DNA of 64,000 nucleotides from Paraburkholderia fynbosensis (GTDB lineage: Bacteria > Pseudomonadota > Gammaproteobacteria > Burkholderiales > Burkholderiaceae): assembly GCF_902859935.1 (NCBI RefSeq), contig NZ_CADIKI010000022.1, positions 99,195 to 163,194 of the forward strand, given 5' to 3'. The translations under genes were made by a program, and so were the position numbers. Below, piece after piece: positions 36,019 through 47,000 of this stretch. Below the pieces are notes generated by a model, which was not told the DNA's origin, ran no database searches, and was given only the letters and a program-made list of their open reading frames with translations. Numbering within the stretch: position 1 is the stretch's first letter; the number at the start of each line of letters is the position of its first letter.

Positions 36019-36677
36019 GAGACTACGTTTCCCTTGTATTCCTTAAGCGCATCACCGAGATCATCAAACCAGTGAGCCATTCCCTCGTAGATCCAGATAG
36101 CCGATTGGCAAAACTGCCTGAGCGTGCCTTCGTCATGGGAAACCATGATCACGCTTTTTTGACCCGTCTTGTCCTTGAACGCATCAGCTGCTTTCTTTCT
36201 GAATTTTGCATCGCCAGCAGCCGTAACCTCATCTGAGATGTAAACGTCAAAATCAAAGGCCAATGATAGCGCAAACTGCAGCCGCGACCTCATTCCTGAT
36301 GAATATGTCTGCACTGGCTTATCAAATGCGTCGCCCAATTCGGCGAACCCCTGAATGAATGCAAGGCGGTCCTTGAGTTCATTCTGGTGTCCATGCACTC
36401 GGCAAACGAACTTCGCATTTTGTCGTCCGGTTAACGTGCCTTCCAGTCCTCCGCCTCCCATGGGCCACGATACGCGGCATCGACGCTCAACCCTGCCTTT
36501 GGTCGGGAAGTCGACGCCGCCGATAATTCGAAGCAGCGTCGATTTACCCGCACCGTTCATTCCGATCAACGCAACGCTCTTGTTCGAGGGAATCGTCATG
36601 TTGACGCCTCGCAATATCCATTTACCGGCACCGTGCTCGGTGATATATCGCTTATGAACATTCTCGACTACGATCAT
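36015..36677 (-). CDS. kpsT: capsule ABC transporter ATP-binding protein
   Basis: A 220-residue ATPase with Walker A GMNGAGKSTLLR, signature YSSGMRSRLQFAL, Walker B FDFDVYISDEV and switch His in VIMVSHDEGTLRQF. The length and the short N-terminus (MIVVENVHKRYITEHG) match KpsT/CtrD/BexA, which lack the C-terminal carbohydrate-binding domain of Wzt O-antigen transporters. It powers export of the lipid-linked capsule with KpsM. Its gene overlaps both neighbours by four bases. Confidence 0.95.
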   Translation of the reverse strand: MIVVENVHKRYITEHGAGKWILRGVNMTIPSNKSVALIGMNGAGKSTLLRIIGGVDFPTKGRVERRCRVSWPMGGGGLEGTLTGRQNAKFVCRVHGHQNELKDRLAFIQGFAELGDAFDKPVQTYSSGMRSRLQFALSLAFDFDVYISDEVTAAGDAKFRKKAADAFKDKTGQKSVIMVSHDEGTLRQFCQSAIWIYEGMAHWFDDLGDALKEYKGNVVS

Positions 36678-37489
36678 TTCATCACCAGCTTCTTCGCGAA
36701 ACGTCTGTAGAGCGCCAAACCAATCAGCACGAAGCCCAACGCCCAGCCATAGAGATACGCCAGGCTAACTCCCGGGTCGGTGTGATAGGTTGGCAGAAAT
36801 CCCAGCCGCACCAGTTCGATTCCGTGCACGACGGGATTGAACAGGAGGAGGTCACGATAAGGCTCAGGAACAACAGCGATAGGGAGTAATGTGCCGGAAA
36901 CATAGTAAAGGGGCACATATAGCATCTTGTAAATATGATCCAATTCCGGGACGAATTTCATTGCAACTGAAGTAATCAACCCGAAGCCAAACCCGAACAA
37001 CCAGAGCCCCAGAAGACTAACAATGACCAGCAGCGGGTTCACAGGAAATAACACCGGATTGAGCGTATCTGGCGTTATTGTCCTACCCATGGCAACCGTA
37101 AACAGAATGATCAGGATGGCAATCGGAATCATCAAAAATAATTCCAAAGCTCCTCTTATAAACGCGGCATCAAATGGCTTCACCTGTCTGTAGACAAAGA
37201 AGGCCCGATTGCTGTCAAGCGCGTGCAATACTTGAAGCCATGTGCGTCTCCAAAGGAGAAAACCAACGAAGCCTCCAAGTATCCACATTGATATTTCCAT
37301 TCCACCTACCTCATGTATATGGAATGTTTGGTAGCCGAACGCGTGGATTGCAATGTACACCACCGGTTCAACCAGCAGCCAAAGCCAAGCGGCGCGTGCC
37401 TCAAACAGGCGATCCAATGCCTCGCGCAAAAACATTGCGCGCCAAACGGCAAGCGTCACCTCCAAGGGAGTACGAACTCTATCCGTCAT
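36674..37489 (-). CDS. kpsM: capsule ABC transporter permease
   Basis: A 271-residue ABC-2-type inner-membrane protein with about six membrane helices. The N-terminus VRTPLEVTLAVWRAMFLREALDR and the C-terminal LLFNPVVHGIELVRLGFLPTYH are characteristic of KpsM/CtrC/BexB. It forms the transport channel for the polysaccharide with KpsT. It overlaps kpsT by four bases and follows the kpsD-like gene after a six-base gap. Confidence 0.95.
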   Translation of the reverse strand: MTDRVRTPLEVTLAVWRAMFLREALDRLFEARAAWLWLLVEPVVYIAIHAFGYQTFHIHEVGGMEISMWILGGFVGFLLWRRTWLQVLHALDSNRAFFVYRQVKPFDAAFIRGALELFLMIPIAILIILFTVAMGRTITPDTLNPVLFPVNPLLVIVSLLGLWLFGFGFGLITSVAMKFVPELDHIYKMLYVPLYYVSGTLLPIAVVPEPYRDLLLFNPVVHGIELVRLGFLPTYHTDPGVSLAYLYGWALGFVLIGLALYRRFAKKLVMK

Positions 37490-37495
37490 AACTCA

Positions 37496-38668
37496 CTACT
37501 GAAAATCATGAGTAAAGGTCACCGTCGGATCGGCCACCATCACGACATACGTAAGAAACTTCCGGAATTCCGCGCCAGGCGAATTCGAGACATAAATCAC
37601 GTCGTGGTTCTGAACCGGAAAATTCTGCGTGACAAAGAACGCCGCTGGGTCGCGTAAATTGATTTCGTACACCACCGGCACTTTGCCGTTGCTGACCTTG
37701 AGCGACGGATCCATGTTGTCCACCAGCTTCGCGTCTTCGAAGCGGAACACGAAGATACCGCGCGCATCCGCGCGGCTGTCATTCAAACCTCCCGAGCGAG
37801 CCAGCGCCTGCGCCAGCGAAATTCCCTGCGCTTCAAACGGAATCTCGTCGTTTTTGCCCGTAGCGCCGAGGACCGAGAACGTCAGAGGCTGGAAAAGCGC
37901 CGTCACCACGTCGCCCGGCTTGAGCAGCACGTTCTGCTTTGGGTCACGAATCACCGAATCGAGCGACATGGTGGCCGTCGTATCTCCCCGCGACAATTGC
38001 ACCGCCATGTGGCTAACCGGCTGTTTCAATCCGCCCGCAAAGGCAAGCGCGTCCAGCAGACGCTCGCCTTTCGGCGTGAGCGGCATCATCGCACTGGTGT
38101 TGACTTCGCCCACAATCGTGACGTTCGAAGCGTTATTCTTTGTCACGCCCACGAGCACCTGCGGCTGATTCGCCTTGCCCTTGAGACGGCTGACGATGCT
38201 CGCCTCGATCTGCTCAGTGGTATGGCCTGCCACGGCAATGCGGCCAGCGAAGGGGATGGAGATAGTGCCGTCCGCAGCCACCATCTGCGTCGGCAGCGTG
38301 ACGCTGCTACTCGACGAGCCAGAGCCGAGCGACGGCAGCGAAAGCGGCGCCGACGTGCTGAACAGCAAAGCGGGAGGCGTTTCCCACATCGTCACTTCGA
38401 TCACGTCGCCAGGGCCGATAACGTAGTTGTTGGCAGCCTTGCTCGCGAATGTGTTCGAGAATTGATCCAGCTTCTGCGATTCGGCGAGCTTGCGCGCCAG
38501 TGCGTCGTTGACATCGACCACCTGGATGCCCTCGACACGGCCTGAATCGTGTTGCTCCAGAACCTGCTGACGGCTCGCGCCGGCTGTCGGAATCCAGTCC
38601 GGAAAAGTCCCGCACCCCGAAAGCGCCAATACTGCAGGAATGCACACTGCCAAAAGATTCTTCTTCAT
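37496..38668 (-). CDS. outer-membrane polysaccharide export lipoprotein (KpsD/CtrA/Wza family)
   Basis: A 390-residue lipoprotein: signal sequence MKKNLLAVCIPAVLALSGC with the lipobox Cys at residue 19. A polysaccharide-export domain follows (NYVIGPGDVIEVTMWE, ADGTISIPFAGRIAVAGHT, ASNVTIVGEVNTSAMMPL), then SLBB-type repeats (LLDALAFAGG, SLAQALARSGGLND). It forms the outer-membrane exit channel. The CtrA/BexD size fits better than the larger E. coli KpsD. It sits between the lipid module and kpsMTE in one operon. Gene symbol uncertain (ctrA, bexD, wcbC and wza are all used). Confidence 0.9.
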   Translation of the reverse strand: MKKNLLAVCIPAVLALSGCGTFPDWIPTAGASRQQVLEQHDSGRVEGIQVVDVNDALARKLAESQKLDQFSNTFASKAANNYVIGPGDVIEVTMWETPPALLFSTSAPLSLPSLGSGSSSSSVTLPTQMVAADGTISIPFAGRIAVAGHTTEQIEASIVSRLKGKANQPQVLVGVTKNNASNVTIVGEVNTSAMMPLTPKGERLLDALAFAGGLKQPVSHMAVQLSRGDTTATMSLDSVIRDPKQNVLLKPGDVVTALFQPLTFSVLGATGKNDEIPFEAQGISLAQALARSGGLNDSRADARGIFVFRFEDAKLVDNMDPSLKVSNGKVPVVYEINLRDPAAFFVTQNFPVQNHDVIYVSNSPGAEFRKFLTYVVMVADPTVTFTHDFQ

Positions 38669-38684
38669 AAATGCTCAAATCTAG

Positions 38685-40019
38685 TCACGAATTACCCGCG
38701 AGCCTTGCCACCGCCCCCACCGTCCGACTAATCTGCTCCGCCTCATGCGTGGAACAGATAAAAAACCGCAACCGCGCCGCCTTCTCCTCGACAGCCGGAT
38801 AAAAAATCGGCTGCACGTTAATGCCTTCCTCGAACAACGCGTTTGCCCACTGCGCGGCCTTCAACGAACTGCCGGTAATCACCGGCACGACCGCGTAGCC
38901 CGCGCTCGTGCCGACATTGAGTCCGGCCGCACGCGCTTCGGCAAGAAACTGGTGCCCGCGTTCTCGCAACCGCGCAACCCGCTCAGGTTGCGCGATCAGT
39001 GCTTCAAGCGCCGCAAGCGACGCTTCCGCCAAAGCCGGCGCAAGCCCGACGCTATATAAAAATCCCGGCGCCAGATGACGCAGCATGTCGGCCAGCGGCT
39101 GACAACCCGCGATAAAACCACCACATCCCGCCAGCGTCTTACTCATCGTGCCCATCCACAAATCGACACGCTCCGGGGCCACGCCGCACTGCTCGCGAAT
39201 ACCGCGCCCCGTCGCGCCAAGCACGCCGAGCGAATGCGCTTCATCGACCAGCAAAAACGCGCCGTGCCGCTCCTTAACCTCGCAAAAACGTTCGAGATCG
39301 GGGAAATCGCCGTCCATGCTGTACAGCCCTTCGATCGCGATCAACACGTGGCGATACTCGCGACGCACCCGCGTCAGCAGTTCGTCGAGCGCCTGCCAAT
39401 CGTTGTGCGCGAAACTCAAACGCTTCGCACCACTCAGTTGCGCGCCCTGCACGATACTGTTGTGCGCGAGTGCGTCGTGAACGATCAGATCGCCGGGCCC
39501 GAACAGCGCACCGATCACGGTCACGTTGGTCGCATGTCCGCTCACGAACGCGACGCAATCGTCCGTTTCGTAAAACGCCGCAAGCGCGCGTTCGAGTTCG
39601 CGATGCACGGGTCGTTCGCCCGCGACGATGCGGCTCGCCGACGCCGACGTGCCATACCGGTCGATGGCAGCCTTCGCACGCGACGCGATAACGGGATCGC
39701 CCGCGAACCCGAGATAGCTGTAGTTCGCGAAGTTCACATACTCGCGGCCGCCAATTTGTGTCGTCGCGCCCGCAATACCGTCATGTACCCGAAAAAACGG
39801 CGACTCGACTCGCAGCGTCTCGCCCATTTCACGCATCAGCTTGACTTGCTGATACTGCGGCATTGCTTCAAAGCGGCTGCGTGCGGAAAGTGTCTGCGCA
39901 GCCTGTGCCGCCTGCGCATCGGGCACGCCCGGCGCGTCGATCGCATCCGTAGCACGCTCCAGCTGGCGCTTCAGCGCCTTCGCTGCCAGCTGCTGCCGTA
40001 GTGTTTCTCCAAGTCCCAT
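38685..40019 (-). CDS. wcbT: alpha-oxoamine synthase, WcbT/RkpG-like
   Basis: A 444-residue PLP enzyme of the alpha-oxoamine synthase family (KBL, BioF, serine palmitoyltransferase). It shows NYSYLGFAGDP, HDALAHNSIVQGAQLSGAKR, DEAHSLGVLG and the PLP-lysine motif GTMSKTLAGCGGFIAG. Such enzymes decarboxylatively condense an amino acid with an acyl thioester; an N-terminal extension of about 80 residues is absent from BioF. Adjacent to a reducing PKS/FAS, it could release the acyl chain from the PKS ACP by condensation with an amino acid, producing a sphingoid-like amino-ketone. That matches the wcbR/wcbT and rkpA/rkpG pairings I recall. The symbol is by context. Confidence 0.8.
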   Translation of the reverse strand: MGLGETLRQQLAAKALKRQLERATDAIDAPGVPDAQAAQAAQTLSARSRFEAMPQYQQVKLMREMGETLRVESPFFRVHDGIAGATTQIGGREYVNFANYSYLGFAGDPVIASRAKAAIDRYGTSASASRIVAGERPVHRELERALAAFYETDDCVAFVSGHATNVTVIGALFGPGDLIVHDALAHNSIVQGAQLSGAKRLSFAHNDWQALDELLTRVRREYRHVLIAIEGLYSMDGDFPDLERFCEVKERHGAFLLVDEAHSLGVLGATGRGIREQCGVAPERVDLWMGTMSKTLAGCGGFIAGCQPLADMLRHLAPGFLYSVGLAPALAEASLAALEALIAQPERVARLRERGHQFLAEARAAGLNVGTSAGYAVVPVITGSSLKAAQWANALFEEGINVQPIFYPAVEEKAARLRFFICSTHEAEQISRTVGAVARLAGNS

Positions 40020-40052
40020 GTAGTTCGATTCAGCCTATATGTGCGGCGCGGC

Positions 40053-41006
40053 TTATGCGTGCGCCTCGACCCACTCGTACGCGCCGGGTGTTCCCAGCAA
40101 CGCGGCGAGCAGCCGGTAGTTCATTTCATGGGTCGGCCGCCGTGCACTCACGTGGCCCAGCAACGGCGCCCCCGCGAGCGCGAGATCGCCGACCAGATCC
40201 AGCACGCGATGCCGGACGAACTCGTCGGGCTCACGCAGTCCGCCGACCACCCGCTTACCGACGATCGCCGCCGTGCATGACAGACGTGCGCCACGCAAAA
40301 TCGGCCAGCCGCGCAGATAACCGACGACGATCGCGGGCACCGCCCATTTGATCTGCCCATACGAGCGCGACGACGCGATTTCGTCGGCGAAAGCGCGCGG
40401 CGTGAGCACGCCGTGCCACTCCATATCGCCGAAACCTTTGAGGTCGTTGTTATGCACGCTGAGCGCATAGTTGTCGGCAGGCTCGACACGCATCTCGCGG
40501 CGCGCCTCACCTTCGCCGTCGGCGACGCTCACACTTTTCAGAACGCGCAAAAACAGCTTGGGCTGCCGCATCGCGGTGCGACCGCACGCGCGAATCGCGT
40601 CGATCCACGGTTGCGCGCTGCCGTCGAGAATCGGTATCTCTTCGGCGTCGAGCTCGACGATCGCGTGGTCGATCTCGCAGGCCAGCAGCGACGCGAGCAG
40701 ATGCTCGACCGTGCGCACGCCGAGCCCGTCGCTCGCGCGCAGCATCGTGCACAGCGGCTGGCCCCGGCGCAGCGACGGATGCGCGGCGACGGTACCCAAC
40801 TCGCGGCCGCCCTTCAAACGCCGGAACACGATCCCATGCCGCTCGCCCGCAACCCGCGCCGACTCAGCCGGAAGAATGCGCACGTTCACGCGCCGCCCGG
40901 TATGCAGGCCATGTCCCGACAGTTCGAGCGGCCGCGCGAGCGTGCCTTCGCTCGCCTGCCAGCCCGCGGGAAGCTTTACTCCGCAAACGCCGGCGTCGAC
41001 TGACAT
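40053..41006 (-). CDS. LpxC-like deacetylase paralogue in the capsule locus (WcbS position)
   Basis: A 317-residue protein with the LpxC fold throughout. Conserved are SGHGLHTGRRVNVRI at the start, the RTVEHLLASL segment (Glu and first zinc His), EPDEFVRHRVLDLVGDLAL (the HxxxD zinc pair), and a C-terminal THEMNYRLLAALL that supplies the His of the active-site base region. Housekeeping LpxC deacetylates UDP-3-O-acyl-GlcNAc in lipid A synthesis and lies in the dcw cluster. This copy lies between a PKS and an oxoamine synthase, so it probably deacetylates a different acyl-amino sugar or lipid. GGGAG precedes the ATG; it overlaps the PKS stop by 31 bases. Confidence 0.82.
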   Translation of the reverse strand: MSVDAGVCGVKLPAGWQASEGTLARPLELSGHGLHTGRRVNVRILPAESARVAGERHGIVFRRLKGGRELGTVAAHPSLRRGQPLCTMLRASDGLGVRTVEHLLASLLACEIDHAIVELDAEEIPILDGSAQPWIDAIRACGRTAMRQPKLFLRVLKSVSVADGEGEARREMRVEPADNYALSVHNNDLKGFGDMEWHGVLTPRAFADEIASSRSYGQIKWAVPAIVVGYLRGWPILRGARLSCTAAIVGKRVVGGLREPDEFVRHRVLDLVGDLALAGAPLLGHVSARRPTHEMNYRLLAALLGTPGAYEWVEAHA

Positions 41007-44000
41007 GACTCGTCTCCCTGTTGATCTTGAGTGTGGGTGGCGTTGCCGCGATTGCGTTCGAGCAACACGCGCGCCTCGTCTTCGCCGAGCGCATGGCGCG
41101 CAGCCAAGGCCGCGACCTCGTCGCTCGCAGCGTTCGCGGTAGCCTGAGCGCCGTCGCCAGCGCTCTCATCGAGCATGTCGACGATCCGCACGGCAAGCGT
41201 ATGCACGGTGGCGCCTTCGGCGATCGCCATGATCGACAGCTTCACGCCGAACGACTCCTCGACCGCCATGCCGAGTTCCATGCCCATCAGCGAATCCATG
41301 CCGAGCTCGAGCACCGAGCAGTCAAGTGCGACGCGCTCCGGCGACATGTGCAGGATGCGCGCGATGTGGCCGCGCAACGCGATCTCCACCAGCGCGACCG
41401 CTTCGGTCTCGGGCAACCCGCGCAACTGTTCGAGCAAGGCGCCGTCTTCGTTCGTCGCTTCGGTGGCGCCCCCACCTTGCAGCGCCATGTAGCGGCGCGC
41501 CTGCGCCGCAGGCATTCCCCGCGAGATCGCCGCCCAGTCCAGGCGCACCACGGCCTCGCCGGCCGCACGGCTCACGAGCACGCGCTCGAGCGCCGTCATC
41601 GCTTCGTCGGAGGTGATCGAAGCACCGCCGATGCGCGCCTGCAACGCTTCACGCGTCGCGCTGTTGCGCGCAAGGAAACCCACGTCCTCAATCGGCCCCC
41701 ACGCCATGAAGGTCGCGGGCAGCCCGGCCGCGCGCCGATGCGCGACGAGCGCTTCAAGGAAGCTATTGGCCGCCACGTACGCGCCTTGGCCCGGATTGCC
41801 GAGACAGGTCGTGGCCGACGAATACAGCACGAAGAAGTCGAGCGCGCAGCGGCGCGTCGCGCGGTGCAGATTCCATGCGCCCGCAACTTTCGGTTCTAGC
41901 ACGGCGAGCATGCGCGCGTCGTCGAGGTTGCGCAGCAGGCCGTCGTCGATGCGCATCGCCGAGTGCAGCACGCCTTTGAGCGGCGTGCCGCGTGCCTCGA
42001 TGGTGCCGACTAGGCGATCGAGCGCTGCCGGATCGGTCACGTCGCACGACACCACACTCACGCTCACGCCGTGCGCGGCTTGCAAGTGCTCGAGCTCCTG
42101 CTGCTTCGCGGCGTCGAGCGCGCCGCCGCGGCTGGCGAGCGTCAGATGCCGCGCGCCGCGCGCGATCATCCAGCGCGCGCTTGCATAACCGAGACCGCCC
42201 GTGCCGCCGACGATCAGATACGCCGCCCGCGGATCGAGGCTCAGCGCGGGCTGCGCGACGCCGCGCGTGGGCGCGGGCGTGCCCGACGCATAGGTGACGA
42301 GTACCTTGCCGATCTGGCGCGCCTGCTGCATGTAGCGGAATGCCTCTTCCGCTCGCGCAGCCGGGAACGCGCGATACGGCAGCGGGTGCAGCACGCCGCT
42401 CACGAAGAGCGCCATCACTTCCTCGAAGAGGCGCGTGGTCAGTTCGGGCAGCACACCCATCAACTGGTCGGCGTCGATGCCGAAATAACTGATGTTGTTG
42501 CGGAACGGCCGCAGGCCGATCTGGCTGTTCTCGTAGAAGTCGCGCTTACCGAGTTCGAGGAAGCGACCGAACGGACGCAGCGTATCGATGCCGCGCACCA
42601 TCGCCTCACCCGCGAGCGAGTTGAGCACGATGTCGACGCCCTCGCCGTTGGTACAGGCTCGCACGTCGTCGGCGAACGCGAGGCTGCGCGAGTCGAATAC
42701 GCGATCGACGCCGAGCAGGCGCACGAACTCGCGCTTCTCGTCGGCACCGGCGGTGGCGAACACCTCCGCGCCGAGATGGCGGGCAATCTGGATCGCCGCG
42801 ATGCCCACACCACCCGCACCGCCGTGAATCAGCACCCGCTCGCCACGACGTAGCCGCGCGAGTTCACACAGCGCGTAGTACGCGGTGAAGAACGTGGTGG
42901 GAATCGTCGCTGCCGCTTCGAAGGAAATCGTTTCGGGCTTGCGCGCGATCGCGCTCGCCCGCGTCACCACGTGCGTGGCGAACGAAGCCGGCGCGAAGCC
43001 GAGCACCGCGTCGCCGGGCGCCCAGCCTTCGACGCCCGTGCCGACCCGCACGATGCGGCCGGACAGTTCCATGCCGATCGTCGCGCCCGCGAAGCCGGTC
43101 TCGACCGCCTCGTCGGAGAGCAGGCCCATCGAGTACATGACGTCGCGGAAGTTCAGACCGGTGGCCATCGGCGCGATCTCGACTTCGTCAGCATTCAATT
43201 CGCGCGCCGGCAACGCAAACCATTCGAGGTTGCGCAGCGAGCCGGGCATGTCGAACGCCAACACGGCGGGCGCCGGGTCGGCTACTTGTTGCGCGCTGGC
43301 CTGGTCGCGGGAAGTCAGCCGTTCCGCCGTTTGCGCCGGCAGCATGCGCGGCACATAACGACCCTGCGCGGTGAGCAGCACCTCTTCCTCGCCGTCGTCG
43401 TGCGTAAGCGCGTGCGCCAGTTGCGAGACGGCTTCGCTATCCGCGCTCGCCACGTCGATCAAGCGCAGCGCAAGCGACGGATATTCATTTGCCATCACGC
43501 GGCCGAGCCCCCACAGGCTCGCCTGCTCCGGCTGCGCCGCGGCGGCCGTGCCTTGCACGAACGGCGCGCCGCCACGTGTGACTACGCACAGGCGCACCTG
43601 CGCAGCCACGCCGGCTGCGTCCAGTTCGCGCGCGAGCGCGGCGAGCGCGAGCGCACCGCCGTGTTGCGCGTGCATCACGTCGGCGCCGCTGGCATCGTCG
43701 AGCTGCGTAAGCGGTGCGACGAACACGATCTGCGCTTGCGTGTTGCTGCGTTCGAACCATGCAACCGCTTCGCGCACGCTCGTCGCTTCGACCTGACAGC
43801 CATGACGCGCAAGTTCTTGCGCGAGCGCGCAGCCGAGCGCGTCGTTGCCGGTCTGCACGATCAGCCAGGGCTGTTGCGCGGCCGCACCGGGTTGCGGCTG
43901 CCGCACGGCGGCGGCCTTGCGCGCGACCATCAGCGTCGGCGCACCTTCGAGATCGAGGCCCTGCTCCGTGTGACGCGCGACGTTCTGCAGACCAGCGCGC

Positions 44001-47000
44001 TCGCAAAGCGACTGCAAGGCGGCCGGCGCGAGCGCGCCGTAAGTCTGAGCGGACAGCTCGTGACCCGCCGCGCCGAACACGATGTCGGCGAAACGGCTAC
44101 GGTGCGAGTCGGCGAGCACGACCATGCCGCCCGGCGCGAGCCGTTCGACGATTGCTTGCAGTGTGGCAAGCGGATCGACCTGTTCGCCGAGCATGCGATT
44201 GACCACGATCACGTCGAACGGCGCGGCGTCACGGCAATGGGCGAACAGCGCTTCGCTTTCGCCGAGCACCAGCGTCTGCACGCGGGCGTGCGCTTCCGCA
44301 TCGAGCGCGGCGAGCTGCTGGTGCGTGCCCGCGAGCACATGCTCGCATTGCGACGCCGACATGCCGAGATCGAGCGGCTGCAGCACTTCACCACTCGTCG
44401 CGCCGATTTCCAGCACGCGCAGGCGGCGGTTGCGCGGCCACGCTGCCAGCGCCTCCTTCGCGCACGCGGCGAGCATCGCGCGGGCATGCGACCACGTCGG
44501 CGACGCGTCGAAAAACTGCTCGACGAGACTGCGCCCCGTCGGCGACAGCAGCGGCCGCGCAGCGGCATCGGATGCTCCGTCGCGCAGCAGGCGCGGCAAC
44601 GCCGCCCCGACGTGTGCAAGCAGCGTCAGTTCGGCGACGTGCGCCGGCGAACTCGCGAGCACGTCGCGCCACAGCGCGTCGAGCGCGGGCATCGCCGCGC
44701 ACGCCGCGTCGTCCCGCACGAGGCGCTCGCCCTCGAAACGGGCGAAACCGTCTTCCACGACGATCTGCGTCACCCGAGCGAGCATCGGCGCATCGGTGAG
44801 CGCGGACAACGTGGGCTGCGCGAACGCGCCGATCGCGTCGAGCGCGTTCAGCGCGTATAGGCCCGCGAGCACGTCCAGCAACGGCAGTGTTTCGGTCAAA
44901 TGACGCGTCCGTTGCGCGCTGTCCTCGGACGCAGCGAGACGCGCGCTCGCGCGTTCGACGAGCGCCGCCGGCGCGGGCAGCGCTGCAGCTGTAAAGCACT
45001 CGGGCAGCGGGCGCGCTTCGAGCGCGTAGGCAAAGCGCGCCGGAGCGGCATGGCGTCGGCCTGTCAGGTCGACACGGCGGAACCGGCAGGCGGAAAGACG
45101 CGCGACGATCGCATTGTCGGCGTCGAGGAATTCGAACGACGCGACGATCGAATGCGGGCTGCGGCGCTGCACGCGTGCTAGCACACGGCGCACCGAGTCG
45201 CCGCGCCGATAGTCGACGCGGCCGATCTGGACCGGCACGAAGGCTGCGCGCGCGTCGCCGGACGCGGCACCAGCCTGACCGAGCACGGCGAAGAGCGGAT
45301 GAAAACCACTGTCCATCAGCGCGGGATGCAACAGCCAGCCGTCCAGTGTCGACGCGCCGCCAAGCACTTGCGGCACGTCCAGATCGGCGAGCGCGTCGTC
45401 GCCTTGCACCTGGACCTTGCTCACCCAGCGGAATGCCGGACCATAGCTCAAACCGATCACGGTCGTACTTGCGTAGAGGGCATCGCCAGCCGTCGCGGGG
45501 CGCGCTTCGAGGCGCGCCAGCACCGACTCGTCGGCCGCGCTCTGCGCGTCTAGCGTATTGCCGCTTTCGAGCAGGCGCCCCGTCACATTGAGATTCCATG
45601 GGCCGTCGCTCATGCGCTCTCGCGTCTCGATCGTAAACGAGGCGGTGCGTGCGTCGATCACGAAGCGGAACAGCTTGGCGTGCTGCGGCTGGAACACGAC
45701 CGGCATGCGGATCTCGAGGTTCTCGAGCGCGACGTCCGGAGTGCGGAAGAACACGCGCGCCGCGGCCAGCGCCATTTCCACATAGCCCGCACCCGGGAAC
45801 GCCACGCCGCCATCGACCACGTGGTCGGCGAGCATCGGCACGCGTTGCGGATCGAGCTGGTTTTCCCACGCGAACGCATGCTCGTGCAGACGGTAGCCGA
45901 GTAGCGGATGATCGACGTGGCGATTCACGAGGTTGTAGCCCTCGATGGTGGCCGTCTGCCAGTAGCGTTCGCGCTGCCACGGATAGGTCGGCAGCGCCGC
46001 GTGCAAGCCCTGCGACGCCATCGGCACGAAGCGGTCGAGATCGACACGCGCGCCGTGCGCGACCGCCGATAGCGTCGAATGCTCGAGCATCTGCGCACTG
46101 TCGTGATGACGCTTGAGCGTGGGCACGACCGCGCCCGCGAGATTGAGACTCGCGAGAGTCTGCTTGACGTAATGGCGCAGAATCGAGTGCGGCGCGATTT
46201 CAATGAACATGCGCACGCCCGTCTCGGCAAGCCGCGTGAGCGCTTCTCCAAAACGCACCGGCTCGCGGATGTTGCGCCACCAGTAGCCTGCGTCGAGCGC
46301 AGTGCCGGAAAGCGTGTCGCCGGTGACGGTCGAGACGTAGCGCTTCGTGCCTTCGCGCGGCGCCAGATCGGCGAGTCCGGCGCGCACCACCGGCTCGATC
46401 GCGTCCATGCGGCTGCTGTGGAACGCGTAATCGAGATCGAGCAACTGGAAGAAGCTGCCGTTCGCGACCAGCGCGGCGCCGATCGCTTCGAGCCCCGCGA
46501 GGGAGCCCGCGAGCGTGACGGCTTCGGGGCTGTTGGTGCCGGCCAGTTCGACCGACGCCGCGAGACCGAGGCGTGCAATCAAGTCCCCCGCCTCGGCTTC
46601 GCCAATGCCCACGGCGGCCATCCTGCCGGTACCGCGCGTCAGGCCCTGCGCGCTGCTGCGAATGCGGATCACGCGCACGGCTTCGGCCAGCGTCAGCGCG
46701 CCCGATGCCCACGCGGCCGCGATTTCACCGACGCTATGACCGACCGCGGCATCGAATTCGATGCCGCGTGCTTCGAGCGTGCGCGTGATACCGACCTGGA
46801 TCGCGAACAGCAACGGCTGCGCATTTTCCGTCGCCGCAAGCCATTCGGCGCTCGCGCCAGCGCACAGCACGTCGACTAGCGACTCGCTGCCGTCGGCGCG
46901 CCAGAGCGCGTCGACTTCGTCGAGCGCCGCGCGGAACCCGGCGTCTTCCGCGTAGAGTTGCTTGCCCATGCCGGCCCACTGGCAGCCGTTGCCAGCATAG

